Origin: a virus
Direction: 5' to 3' (one strand)
Length of the DNA: 36,235 nucleotides
Virus record (IMG/VR): IMGVR_UViG_3300021964_000210
Location: 1-36,235 of that record
The notes beneath the pieces are model-generated. The model saw only the letters and a list, made by a program, of their open reading frames with translations. It did not search any database and was not told the DNA's origin. The position numbers were made by a program, and so were the translations under genes. Position 1 is the first letter of the stretch; each line of letters begins with the position of its first letter. Below are positions 6,655-14,208 of this stretch, piece by piece.

Positions 6655-7030
6655 GAACTTTTACGAACGAAGTGAGTTAGTGCTTCCTGTAGATCGTTTC
6701 AGTCAGACGGAACCTGTTACAAAGGTTCCATCTTCTTGGTACTTCCTGTGAGTATGCCCCAGCCTAGACCTTGGAAGCAGGTGTTTTTGTTTATACACTA
6801 CTCCATGGGCTCTGACCTTTCCCTACCTGCGTCGATATCGCTTGCGCTACCCGTTGCCTCGTTCCTAGTACAACGGTTTTTAGGAGTATATGTGTTTTCG
6901 AACCACAGCAAATAGTTCTACGCCAACCTACAGCCTATGGGCTTTCGCTCAGCGTGTTGCGTGTCTGATTACGTTTTCGTCAGTTTTTCCACAGCGGTAT
7001 TGTGTATCCGGCCCGCTAACCTTGTGTGCT
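6655..7030 (-). ncRNA. Candidate large structured non-coding RNA
   Basis: About 375 bases with no plausible coding frame, between convergent genes. GC is about 48% by my count per line, against 37-42% in the genes around it. As minus-strand RNA, 5' to 3', these complementary segments are visible: AGCGG/CCGCT (7017-7013/6997-6993); a CTG...CAG stem with inner ACG/CGT and AAAA loop (6983-6965); ACGC-AAC/GTT-GGCGT (6962-6956/6927-6920) enclosing AGCC/GGCT; GAAC/GTTC (6918-6915/6903-6900); an H-type pseudoknot from TCCTA/TAGGA (6885-6881/6867-6863) and CCGTTG/CAACGG (6876-6871/6856-6851); GCAGGT/ACCTGC (6830-6825/6782-6777), crossed by GTCAGA/TCTGAC (6816-6811/6707-6702); and GGAACCT/AGGTTCC (6729-6723/6715-6709). 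GC-GAAA-GC and GC-GCAA-GC (GNRA loops) and A-rich linkers occur only when read on the minus strand, which sets the orientation. No known family was recognised. Confidence 0.55.
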
Positions 7031-7032
7031 GT

Positions 7033-7464
7033 TTAAAGTTTGTCTAGCTTTTTCAAGCCTTCTTGGAGAATTTTACTACTGCCTACACGAACGTTTATAA
7101 TGCCATTATAGTATTCGTCTGTTTCTAGAACTCGTCTGTCGAACTGCTCTTTTGCTTCCAGATAACTCATCAAGCCTCTACTGTTACAAAAGTGCAGGAT
7201 CTCTCGTCTGAAATTGTCTGCGCCTAATTTTTCTACGTCTGCCTTTAGATTGTCTGAACTACCCCAGTAATCCTGCCAATCACTTTCTACTTTTTCTCTA
7301 CGCCTGTTTTTTCTGCCTTTAAGAGGTGGCCGTGTCTTTTTAAACTTGGCCAGCTTCTTGCCCACATACTTGCGGTTGTTTGTTAGATTGGTAATAAGGT
7401 AAACAAATCCTTCGCAGTCTTTGGGTAGTTCATCTACTACCTTACCATTATAAGTCCAATCCAT
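7033..7464 (-). CDS. GIY-YIG family endonuclease
   Basis: 143 residues. GIY-YIG nucleases cut DNA with a single metal ion and include homing endonucleases and phage Seg-type enzymes. The motif is present as F20-V21-Y22 followed by Y33-V34-G35, then a strongly basic segment (about residues 36-58: many Lys/Arg, likely DNA contact), an E103 in YLEAKEQ as the expected metal ligand, and N120 in YYNG. The catalytic domain fills nearly the whole protein, so there is no large separate DNA-binding domain. A strong ribosome binding site (GAGGAG) precedes ATG 7464, and a late-type octamer TATAAGTA lies just upstream. It follows gp46 in the same direction and is immediately upstream of the candidate structured RNA. 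Whether it acts as a homing or housekeeping nuclease cannot be told. Confidence 0.9.
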   Translation of the reverse strand: MDWTYNGKVVDELPKDCEGFVYLITNLTNNRKYVGKKLAKFKKTRPPLKGRKNRRREKVESDWQDYWGSSDNLKADVEKLGADNFRREILHFCNSRGLMSYLEAKEQFDRRVLETDEYYNGIINVRVGSSKILQEGLKKLDKL

Positions 7465-7482
7465 AGTGCTCCTCTGGGTGTG

Positions 7483-7490
7483 TACTTATA
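7483..7490 (-). promoter_or_regulatory. Candidate late promoter TATAAGTA before the GIY-YIG gene
   Basis: Minus-strand TATAAGTA overlaps the gp46 stop codon (7486-7488). Eighteen bases, containing GAGGAG, separate it from ATG 7464. It would place the nuclease and the downstream RNA under late control apart from the early gp55-gp46 transcript. Confidence 0.4.
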
Positions 7491-9249
7491 CCAGGTCAAT
7501 ATCAGTATTATAATTAGTGAATCCGTTTTCTTTGATCACCTTTAAGATATTGCCTACACGCCCAGCAAGCTCGTCTTTGTGTGACACTAGCCACACACTC
7601 TTGTGTCGCTCACGTGCCATATGCTTGAGTAAACCAAGTGCGTTTTCAACACCTGATGTATCCATGCCTGAGTCAACTAGTTCGTCAATGAACAACAAAT
7701 TAATTGGTTTGTACAAGCTCTCCCAAACATCACGGAACGACCAACTCATACTAAGAATAAGTCTGTTACGCTCACCTCGACTCAAGTTATCAAAGTCTAA
7801 GTCTCTTCCTAGCTCAGTAATTTCAACACTGAGATCATTTTGGAATATAACCTGGTGTGGCAAGCCAATACGGTCAAGGTAGTGTGTAAGTCTGTTATTT
7901 AAGTAACTGAGATTTTGATCGATGATACGTTTACGCACAAAACTGTCTTTGTTTGTAAGAAGTTTGTACAAGAAGTCTTGATGCTCTTGCAGTCTTGTTA
8001 GTTCATTTATAGTATCATAGTTTACAGACTGAAGGGCTTGTTGTTTCATTTCGTCAATCTGCTCACTGTAAGGATCTGTTTCAGCATTGCGATTTTCTAG
8101 TTGTTGTTGTAGTCCACTAAGTGTATTTTGGTGTTCATATGCTTGTTCTACTGTATCGTAAAACACTGTAGGTGCTGTATCTAGTTCGCCAAGTTCAGCA
8201 AGAGTATCTCTGTGTTCTTGTTCTTGTGTTTGGTTGGCTAGTATTTGCAATGCTGTTTCTTGCAATGTTTCACGTTTACTTGCTAGTATTTCTTCATGTT
8301 TGTTATCGTGCAGTTCTTGTCCGCATGCATAACACTTGTGACTTTCTAAATCTTCAATTTCTTTTTCCAGTTTTGCTTGTAATTTTTCTAGTTTTACATT
8401 GTCCTGATCAATGTTGCGTATCCATTTGTACGCATCTTCAATGGCTTTTTTGGTGTCGTAGAATGTGTCTAACGCCCTGTGTGCGGCGATCTCTTCATCA
8501 ATGTTTACATGGCTCAGGCTGTCAATAGCAGTGGTTAACTCTTCTACGTCTTCTGTTTTCTTACGTTCCCAAAGACTTCTGCGTTTTTCCAAACTTGCAA
8601 TTTGATCCTCAATGCGTTTGTTTGCTTCTTGCACCGCTTTGATGCGCATTTCTTCTTCTTTTTGCGCATCTTTGGTTTCTTTTATACGTTCTTTGATTGC
8701 GTCAGCACGTTCCGAAAGCAGTGTAATGCCCAGCAGTTCTTCAATGATTGCACGTTGATCATTGCTTCGCATGCTCAAGAACGGTTCCGTATATGTGTTC
8801 AGCGCCAGCACATGCTTGAACATGTCGTGGCTGAGACCCAATATACGTTCAATCTCTGCTTGTGTTTGCCTGCTGTCGCCCTGAGCGTTGTCTGTTGCTT
8901 CTTGTTCTTGATTGTTCACAAAGAACTTGAGCAAGTTTGGTTTGCGTCCACGCTCCACGCGATATTCTTGACCATTAACTGCAAACTCTAAACTTACCAA
9001 CATGTTTTTGCCGTTGGTTTTGTTTATCAAGTTATCCTTGCGGATGTTGGTTAATGCACTGCCGTACAATGCGTAACTTAATGCATTGATGATTGTGGTT
9101 TTACCTGTGCCGTTACGACTACCATCACCACCTAAGTCTAGATTTTCGCCTAGCACCAGTGTAAGGTCTTGCCTGTCAAAGTTAATGGCCTGTGTAGCGT
9201 TACCCACACTCATAAAGTTTTTAACCGTTAGGTCTTTTATATGAATCAT
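7486..9249 (-). CDS. 46: Recombination endonuclease subunit gp46 (Rad50/SbcC-like ATPase)
   Basis: 587 residues (T4 gp46: 560). With gp47 it forms the Mre11/Rad50-type complex that resects DNA ends for recombination-dependent phage replication. Visible elements are: Walker A GTGKTT near residues 47-52; a long coiled coil from about 170 to 440 interrupted by the zinc hook C306-Y-A-C309; the ABC signature LSRGERNRL near 488; Walker B LLFIDELVD near 517; and the H-loop VSHKDE near the end. All key residues are present, so it should be active. In T4 the partner gp47 gene is close by; here it is separated by a 383-codon gene. A 46-base gap precedes the start and shows no clear ribosome binding site. 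Confidence 0.96.
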   Translation of the reverse strand: MIHIKDLTVKNFMSVGNATQAINFDRQDLTLVLGENLDLGGDGSRNGTGKTTIINALSYALYGSALTNIRKDNLINKTNGKNMLVSLEFAVNGQEYRVERGRKPNLLKFFVNNQEQEATDNAQGDSRQTQAEIERILGLSHDMFKHVLALNTYTEPFLSMRSNDQRAIIEELLGITLLSERADAIKERIKETKDAQKEEEMRIKAVQEANKRIEDQIASLEKRRSLWERKKTEDVEELTTAIDSLSHVNIDEEIAAHRALDTFYDTKKAIEDAYKWIRNIDQDNVKLEKLQAKLEKEIEDLESHKCYACGQELHDNKHEEILASKRETLQETALQILANQTQEQEHRDTLAELGELDTAPTVFYDTVEQAYEHQNTLSGLQQQLENRNAETDPYSEQIDEMKQQALQSVNYDTINELTRLQEHQDFLYKLLTNKDSFVRKRIIDQNLSYLNNRLTHYLDRIGLPHQVIFQNDLSVEITELGRDLDFDNLSRGERNRLILSMSWSFRDVWESLYKPINLLFIDELVDSGMDTSGVENALGLLKHMARERHKSVWLVSHKDELAGRVGNILKVIKENGFTNYNTDIDLV

Positions 9250-9295
9250 AAGATATTAGTGTAACAGTTCTCTTTTAAAAAAACAAACTTTTTGG

Positions 9296-10447
9296 TTATA
9301 GTTGTTCACGTAATGCATTCAACTGTTTATCCGCAAAAGTTTGTAAGTGGTAGTAGTTGTGTTCAAATATTGGCATACACTGATGGGCAAGGTCATCAAA
9401 GTAATATTTTGACAAATCCATTAGTTGTTGACATATCAACTGCGCACGATTCAAGCAATCAACTTTTGTATCATAGCTTTCGTCCCAAACTGAATGAAAT
9501 GTTTCAAATCCCAAGTTGTTTAGGTTTTTAATACTGCCTTTACTTGCTAGTAACATCAAGGCACAACTATTTGAAAAAGATTTCCATGTCTTTTCAGTAT
9601 AAAAAATCTGCGGATAGTTGCCCACACTTTCAGTTGTTAAAAAAATTAAAGCCTTCTGTAAAAAATCTTGTTGTTGTAAAGTATGGCTGCCAACTGGGGT
9701 ACCTTCTATCTCTTGGTGTACGATTGTGGATTGTAAAAGTTTGTGATATTTGATGTGTAATAATTTACTTTTTTGCGATACGTTTAAATTTTCATTGTTT
9801 CTGCTTGTATGTGGTATAGTTGTTCGCAAATTTATGTTAGGCAACACATTTTCTTTGTATCTATTATTAGGCTGGAATGTTTTTTTGGATAGATGCGGAT
9901 GTGACGGTTGAAAAGAAATCATTCCTTTGTTGAGTAAATTATTTTCTGCTAACGCACACAGCATGGTTTGTTTGTGGCTCCGCGGAACACCTGCTAGAAA
10001 ACTATATAGGTGTCGTGGAGGATACCTTTTTGTAAAAGGCCTATTATTCACAACTGGGTAGTCATACCATAAAGAAAATGGTATTACACGAATAGTGTTT
10101 ATATTGTGTATAGCGCAAAGTTTGTCAACATTTTTTTGTAGCAGACCACTATAATCATTTGCAAGTATTACTGTATGATCGGAACTAATATCTAGGTAAG
10201 CAATTATTGTTATAAGATTATAAATGGTGTTACCGCAGGTTGACATACTTGGATAATAGTCTGTGTCGTGATGGCAGATGATCAATCTCTGGTTGTCTGC
10301 AAACACTTTATCTGCTGATTGACTCAGTTTTTCATATAATAACGTTACGTCTAAATCAAAGTCAGGTAAATTTATTATGTCAATAGGATCAACTACTGAT
10401 CTAATCATCTCTTCGACGTGTAACTGTTTGTTAAAACACCAGTCCAT
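9296..10447 (-). CDS. Inserted gene between gp47 and gp46, possible glycosyltransferase-like protein
   Basis: 383 residues of uncertain function. The C-terminal third has a block that I recall from marine phage and bacterial proteins of glycosyltransferase type: TEKTWKSFSNSCALMLLASKGSIKNLNNLGFETF...WDESYD (in parts, about residues 289-335). In those proteins it usually reads EKTWKPI...P...G....L..LGF.TF...WDESYD. The N-terminal part has hydrophobic strands such as VTLLYEKL, RLIICHHD and HTVILANDYSG that fit a Rossmann-like fold. GC is about 30-33% in the lines I counted, against about 40% in gp46 and gp47. One base separates it from the gp47 stop, so it is read with gp47. It looks like an acquired gene in a replication operon. 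Confidence 0.75.
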   Translation of the reverse strand: MDWCFNKQLHVEEMIRSVVDPIDIINLPDFDLDVTLLYEKLSQSADKVFADNQRLIICHHDTDYYPSMSTCGNTIYNLITIIAYLDISSDHTVILANDYSGLLQKNVDKLCAIHNINTIRVIPFSLWYDYPVVNNRPFTKRYPPRHLYSFLAGVPRSHKQTMLCALAENNLLNKGMISFQPSHPHLSKKTFQPNNRYKENVLPNINLRTTIPHTSRNNENLNVSQKSKLLHIKYHKLLQSTIVHQEIEGTPVGSHTLQQQDFLQKALIFLTTESVGNYPQIFYTEKTWKSFSNSCALMLLASKGSIKNLNNLGFETFHSVWDESYDTKVDCLNRAQLICQQLMDLSKYYFDDLAHQCMPIFEHNYYHLQTFADKQLNALREQL

Positions 10448-10448
10448 G

Positions 10449-11465
10449 CTATAATGTTCTATAGATCTCTAACAGTAATTTGTTATCGTAAAATTCACTT
10501 TCAATGTGTGTAATCTGATCAGTAACAATTTGATCCACACTTTCAAATTTGATTTCGCCGACGCTAACAGTGTCTTCCAGTGCGCCACGTTTGTTTGGTA
10601 TCAGTGCCATCTCACGCAGGTTGTAATCTGTTACAAATTTTTCTTTGATAAAGTTTGCTTCTTCATAACTGATATCAATGTCTAAGTTTACACGCACATG
10701 CATCTTGGGTTTGAGTATTGTGCTGGCATTGTCAATCACTGTGCTGAGATCCAACACTTTGTACAATGGTTGATCAGGCCAGGCAATATATTCTGGCTCG
10801 CCACCCCAATCCAATATCATACACCCACGTTCTGCATCTCCTGCGTCACTAAAGTTGTGAGGGAAAGCATTACCAATGTAGTTAATGTTGTTCTTGGTTT
10901 GCCGCATGTGAAAGTGTCCTGAGAACACCTTGCCGTACTGTCCAAAGTGTTCTGCTTTTACCTCACCGTGATCTGGCATTTCTACCATTGCATTCATTTT
11001 AAAGTGCGGCAGTTCAAAGTGCCCAAAGATATATTGAGCACTCATCTTTTGAATGCGTTTATGATCATCGCCTACTAGCCAGGGAGCAATTACAACATCG
11101 CCGTCTTCGAACCAATCGTTGCAGATGTGAATGTTAGGCAAGTGTTTGGCCCACTCTACTCCTGTGATATCACGTTTGTCCCTGTAGTACAAGTCATGAT
11201 TGCCTGGAATAAAGTAGAACTGATCAAAAGCCGCATTGAGTCGTTCTAATGCTCTCAATGAATAATCAAGAGTATGAAGGTTAATACTAGCTCTATGATG
11301 ATGCCAATCACCAAGAAATAGTCCAGTCGAGATATTTCGTTCTTTTGCTGTTTCAATGATCCACTCTACAAATTTTTCACAGTCCTGATTATGTAGAAGG
11401 CTGTTGCTTTTCAGCCCAAAGTGAATGTCCGTGAACACTATGGCACGATCAAATAGTTTGCTCAT
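10449..11465 (-). CDS. 47: Recombination endonuclease subunit gp47 (Mre11/SbcD-like)
   Basis: 338 residues, nearly the same as T4 gp47 (339). This is the metallophosphoesterase nuclease of the gp46/gp47 complex. Metal-binding motifs are present in order: D13-x-H15 (FTDIHFG), G52-D53 (GDWHHH), G88-N89-H90-D91 (GNHD), a histidine in FGHFE near 149, and G183-H-F-H186. The C-terminal part (beyond about 240) would be the capping and gp46-binding region. The start is three bases behind the gp55 stop, so the two are one transcript from the sigma70 promoter upstream of gp55. Confidence 0.96.
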   Translation of the reverse strand: MSKLFDRAIVFTDIHFGLKSNSLLHNQDCEKFVEWIIETAKERNISTGLFLGDWHHHRASINLHTLDYSLRALERLNAAFDQFYFIPGNHDLYYRDKRDITGVEWAKHLPNIHICNDWFEDGDVVIAPWLVGDDHKRIQKMSAQYIFGHFELPHFKMNAMVEMPDHGEVKAEHFGQYGKVFSGHFHMRQTKNNINYIGNAFPHNFSDAGDAERGCMILDWGGEPEYIAWPDQPLYKVLDLSTVIDNASTILKPKMHVRVNLDIDISYEEANFIKEKFVTDYNLREMALIPNKRGALEDTVSVGEIKFESVDQIVTDQITHIESEFYDNKLLLEIYRTL

Positions 11466-11468
11466 ATT

Positions 11469-12374
11469 TTATTCTTCGCCAAGGCCGTTAGCTTCGTACT
11501 CTGCAAGTACCTTTGCTTCGCGACTGTTTTTAAATTGTCTAGTATAACTTGGATTCAAACCATTTTGTTCCAAGATGTCATCACGGATGTTCTGCATTTT
11601 CTTTTCAATATTTAACACCCTTGTAAAACTGTTGGTAATAGCCGCTGTGTAGTATGCAAATGGGTTTTGTGATTTTGATTCATCAAACTGCAATCCAATC
11701 TGTGATAGTTGTAGCAGTGCTTGTCCACGCATTTCTTCGTTGTAGGTGTAGCCACGCCAGTTGCTTCGTGTGGCATAACGCTCGCACAGCTTGATAAACA
11801 TGTGCGCTAGTTTTGGAGTCATCATGCCATGATCCTTGCGAAACTCGCCACTGTCTAAGTCTCCTTTCCAGTGACTTTTGCCCACTAGGTATGGCTGTTT
11901 GTTTTCATCGATTCGATAATGGTAGAATGGAGGAAATGGCAGTTTAACATAGTTGAGATCCTGCTTGACATCTTCCATTAGTTCTTGTAAACCATCATCT
12001 TCATAGTCTACATCATCCATTTCTAGTAGTTCTTCAAGTTTTGATTTTTTCTTTTCCTGAGCTTTTGTGAGTTTTTTTGGTACCTTGGGTATGTGTTCCC
12101 AACAGGTAATACGGAACACAAGATCAGTGTTTGCTATATCCTTCTTAGGATCTAAAATTTCACCTGTTTCACGTTTGATACGATCTGCGCGATTTCGTCT
12201 TGCTTCCGCTACAGTGCGTTGATTGATCTTATCCACACTGGGTAGGATAATATCGTATTGATGATCAGTTTCTCGATCAAGATAGGAACAGTAGGTGTTT
12301 TTACTGCGGTGAATTTCTTTCAAAATGTCACGGTTATTAAGATAATTTACTTTTTTTGGTTGCTTGATAGCCAT
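11469..12374 (-). CDS. 55: Late transcription sigma factor gp55, with a large internal insertion
   Basis: gp55 replaces host sigma70 on RNA polymerase and recognises the TATAAATA -10 element of late genes. Here 301 residues, against 185 in T4. The N-terminal NYLNNRDILKEI (about 9-20) matches the T4 start NYVNNKELLQAI. The core MTPKLAHMFIKLCERYATRSNWRGYT...QNPFAYYTAAITNSFTRVLNIEKK (in parts, about 187-260) matches the T4 region-2-like part. Between them lies an extra stretch of some 130-150 residues, part of it strongly acidic and charged (about 120-160). The C-terminus ends AEYEANGLGEE, whose YEAN recalls the T4 end FLYEANDE, but the hydrophobic sliding-clamp-binding part is not obvious. A GGAG site lies six bases before ATG 12374. 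The promoter upstream is perfect sigma70. Confidence 0.88.
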   Translation of the reverse strand: MAIKQPKKVNYLNNRDILKEIHRSKNTYCSYLDRETDHQYDIILPSVDKINQRTVAEARRNRADRIKRETGEILDPKKDIANTDLVFRITCWEHIPKVPKKLTKAQEKKKSKLEELLEMDDVDYEDDGLQELMEDVKQDLNYVKLPFPPFYHYRIDENKQPYLVGKSHWKGDLDSGEFRKDHGMMTPKLAHMFIKLCERYATRSNWRGYTYNEEMRGQALLQLSQIGLQFDESKSQNPFAYYTAAITNSFTRVLNIEKKMQNIRDDILEQNGLNPSYTRQFKNSREAKVLAEYEANGLGEE

Positions 12375-12398
12375 TGAAATCTCCGTAGGACTGTACTT

Positions 12399-12426
12399 AT
12401 TATACAGGTCTGAGCGGGGTTGTCAA
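12399..12426 (-). promoter_or_regulatory. Consensus sigma70 promoter for the gp55-gp47-gp46 operon
   Basis: On the minus strand TTGACA (12426-12421) and TATAAT (12404-12399) are both perfect matches, 16 bases apart. The expected start is near 12392, and the GGAG site and ATG 12374 follow. It is the only promoter of this type I found and fits host-polymerase expression of the early/middle operon. Confidence 0.85.
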
Positions 12427-12452
12427 TCATTAACTTAGCCGTTTTTGCTTGC

Positions 12453-12460
12453 CATAAATA
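12453..12460 (+). promoter_or_regulatory. Late promoter CATAAATA for the baseplate operon
   Basis: CATAAATA (7 of 8 to TATAAATA) lies 17 bases before ATG 12478, with the ribosome binding site AGGAGA (12467-12472) between them. It is the apparent head promoter of the long plus-strand baseplate block, back-to-back with the sigma70 promoter of gp55. Confidence 0.75.
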
Positions 12461-12477
12461 ATAAGTAGGAGAACCAA

Positions 12478-14208
12478 ATGTCCCAAGCTGATATAGCAAA
12501 AGCACAAGAAGCCGTAGCCAGAGCACAAGCACTACTCGCTGATGTACGATCTACTCGTGGCGCAGAAACAACAACAACGGCTAGTGGAATAGAGTTACAA
12601 CGACAAGCGACCCGTCAACTTATAGCAGCTCAAAACGATCTCGCCAGAGTACAACAAGCCGCCGCTGGAACCGCTCCTGCTAACAGCGTCAATCCTGCTG
12701 TAAGTCCTGTAGCCAGTCAATTAGAAGGATTTGTTGCAGAAGATTACGGCATTCCTGCTAATTTTGCTGAAACAGCAGAACCATTACCCCCATCGTTTGA
12801 AGAACAACTAACAGCATTCTTAGATGAGCCTGATCCAATTATCGAACCACAAATAACACCAAGTTATACAGCAAGCCCAGCAGCTAGACAAACAACTATT
12901 TCTCAATTGGATGCAACAGAAAATGCTCTCAATAGTCTTGAAGCATTGCCTACACAAGAAAGATTGCAAGTACAAACACAAATAGACGCTCTAAGAGATC
13001 AGCGAAATAGACTTATCGAAGAAGCTCGTGCAGAAAACGCTTCGCCTGAGCCTGTTGAAGATCCTAATGCTTCATTTGCCGGCGGTGCTGACGTTAACGT
13101 CACTGAAGAAACCATTGTTCCTATTAGAGAGAATTTAAATCCAGAGCCTGTGTTGGCAACAGATCCTATTGTGAACGATATTGACGAACTTTCACAAGAA
13201 GAAAGAGATCTACAGAATCCCGAGCCTACGCCAACTGATGACGAAGGTTACCCAGGAGGCGATCCTTTTGCAGAAGAATCATTTGGAGTTGTAAGACTCC
13301 CCCAAGACATTGACAACACTTACGGCCAAGATGACGAAGACGAAGTAGGTTTTCCAGTTGAGCCTGATGTTCCTCAGATTAATAGTGCCGCACTAGAGAG
13401 ATTAAAAAGCCAAGCGGCTATTCGTGCAACTAGGGAACCAAGCATTGGCAAGGGAGATTGGCGTGTTAGGTTACAGCTCGCACCAAACGCTCCGTATTTT
13501 TACAACGATCCAGGCAACAGTTTGATGGCACCGTTGCGTGTAAGCGACGGCGTGATATTCCCTTACACTCCAAGAATCAATACTTCTTATCAGGCAAGGT
13601 ACACACCTTATGAGCCAACGCACAGCAACTATAAGCACTACTGGTATCAAGGTAGCCATGTTGGTGAGATAAACTTAGATGCAGAATTTACCGCGCAGGA
13701 TACCGCAGAAGCAAACTATATGCTTGCTGTAATCACATTCCTAAAAGCAGCAAGCAAGATGTTTTACGGACAGGATGCTGACAGGGGAAGCCCACCTCCG
13801 GTTTTATTCCTAAGCGGGTTTGGTGAGTATCAGTTCAATGAACATCCAGTGGTAATCACACAGTTTAACTATAATTTACCTGCTGATGTTAACTACATCA
13901 GGGCCAATGCAACACAGATAAATGGACAGGCCGGAACATTGCAGTTTAGGCAAAATCTAAACACCAATAATTCAACCCTTCCGAGTAGTCGGATTAGGGC
14001 ACTTATAAATGGGCTACCAACTGGTGCTGATCCAATGAATACAACACCTAGCGGTCCAAATCTTGGGCAGAATGAGCCAACCTATGTGCCAACCAAGATG
14101 TCAATGAACATCCTGTTGCTTCCAGTACAAAGCCGCAGGGAGGTTAGCCAGGTATTCAGTCTGCAAAAATATGCAAATGGCGACCTACTTAAAAGAGGAT
14201 TTTGGTAA
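12478..14208 (+). CDS. gp48-like tail tube cap / baseplate protein with long N-terminal extension
   Basis: 576 residues (T4 gp48: 364). The C-terminal 250 residues form the recognisable part: GDWRVRLQLAPNAPYFYND, then GEINLDAEFTAQDTAEANYM...ITFLKAASKMFYGQD, an FLSGFGEYQFNEHPVVITQFNYNLP segment (in parts) and a final KMSMNILLLPVQ...NGDLLKRGFW. The layout (a mid-domain helix with FYG, a beta strand with Q.N.P, a C-terminal strand set) matches gp48-type tube-initiation proteins. In T4 these cap the baseplate and start tube polymerisation. Residues 1-320 are extra: an Ala/Gln-rich coiled coil (about 1-70) and a Pro/Asp/Glu-rich, probably disordered linker. The stop overlaps the next start (TAATG). 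Assignment to gp48 rather than another tube-like protein is moderately sure. Confidence 0.7.
   Translation: MSQADIAKAQEAVARAQALLADVRSTRGAETTTTASGIELQRQATRQLIAAQNDLARVQQAAAGTAPANSVNPAVSPVASQLEGFVAEDYGIPANFAETAEPLPPSFEEQLTAFLDEPDPIIEPQITPSYTASPAARQTTISQLDATENALNSLEALPTQERLQVQTQIDALRDQRNRLIEEARAENASPEPVEDPNASFAGGADVNVTEETIVPIRENLNPEPVLATDPIVNDIDELSQEERDLQNPEPTPTDDEGYPGGDPFAEESFGVVRLPQDIDNTYGQDDEDEVGFPVEPDVPQINSAALERLKSQAAIRATREPSIGKGDWRVRLQLAPNAPYFYNDPGNSLMAPLRVSDGVIFPYTPRINTSYQARYTPYEPTHSNYKHYWYQGSHVGEINLDAEFTAQDTAEANYMLAVITFLKAASKMFYGQDADRGSPPPVLFLSGFGEYQFNEHPVVITQFNYNLPADVNYIRANATQINGQAGTLQFRQNLNTNNSTLPSSRIRALINGLPTGADPMNTTPSGPNLGQNEPTYVPTKMSMNILLLPVQSRREVSQVFSLQKYANGDLLKRGFW

Noticed and set aside
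6891-6907. TGTGGTTCGAAAACACA on the minus strand as a tRNA T-arm
   Set aside because: The loop has TTCGAA but the stem is only four pairs. No D-arm, anticodon arm or acceptor stem is positioned around it.
6655-7030. tmRNA, RNase P RNA or group I intron
   Set aside because: No tag reading frame, CCA end or tRNA-like half for tmRNA. A stretch like GGGAAAGGTCAGAGCCC only loosely recalls the RNase P conserved region, and helix order does not fit P2/P4. No P4-P6 domain or GACTA/TAGTC P7 pair for a group I intron, and no flanking exons.
8172-8991. Open frames on the plus strand inside gp46
   Set aside because: Cys/Leu/Phe-rich translations typical of antisense shadows. They lie wholly inside the well-supported gp46 and have no start signals.
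9250-9295. Terminator or promoter in the gap before gp46
   Set aside because: Only A and T runs without a GC stem, and no paired -35/-10 elements that I could defend.
9292-9753. Plus-strand frames inside the inserted gene
   Set aside because: Antisense to a 383-codon frame with recognisable motifs and coupled to gp47. No promoter or ribosome binding site.
14202-14207. TTG at 14202 as start of gp53
   Set aside because: ATG 14208 gives the usual TAATG coupling and the family N-terminus.
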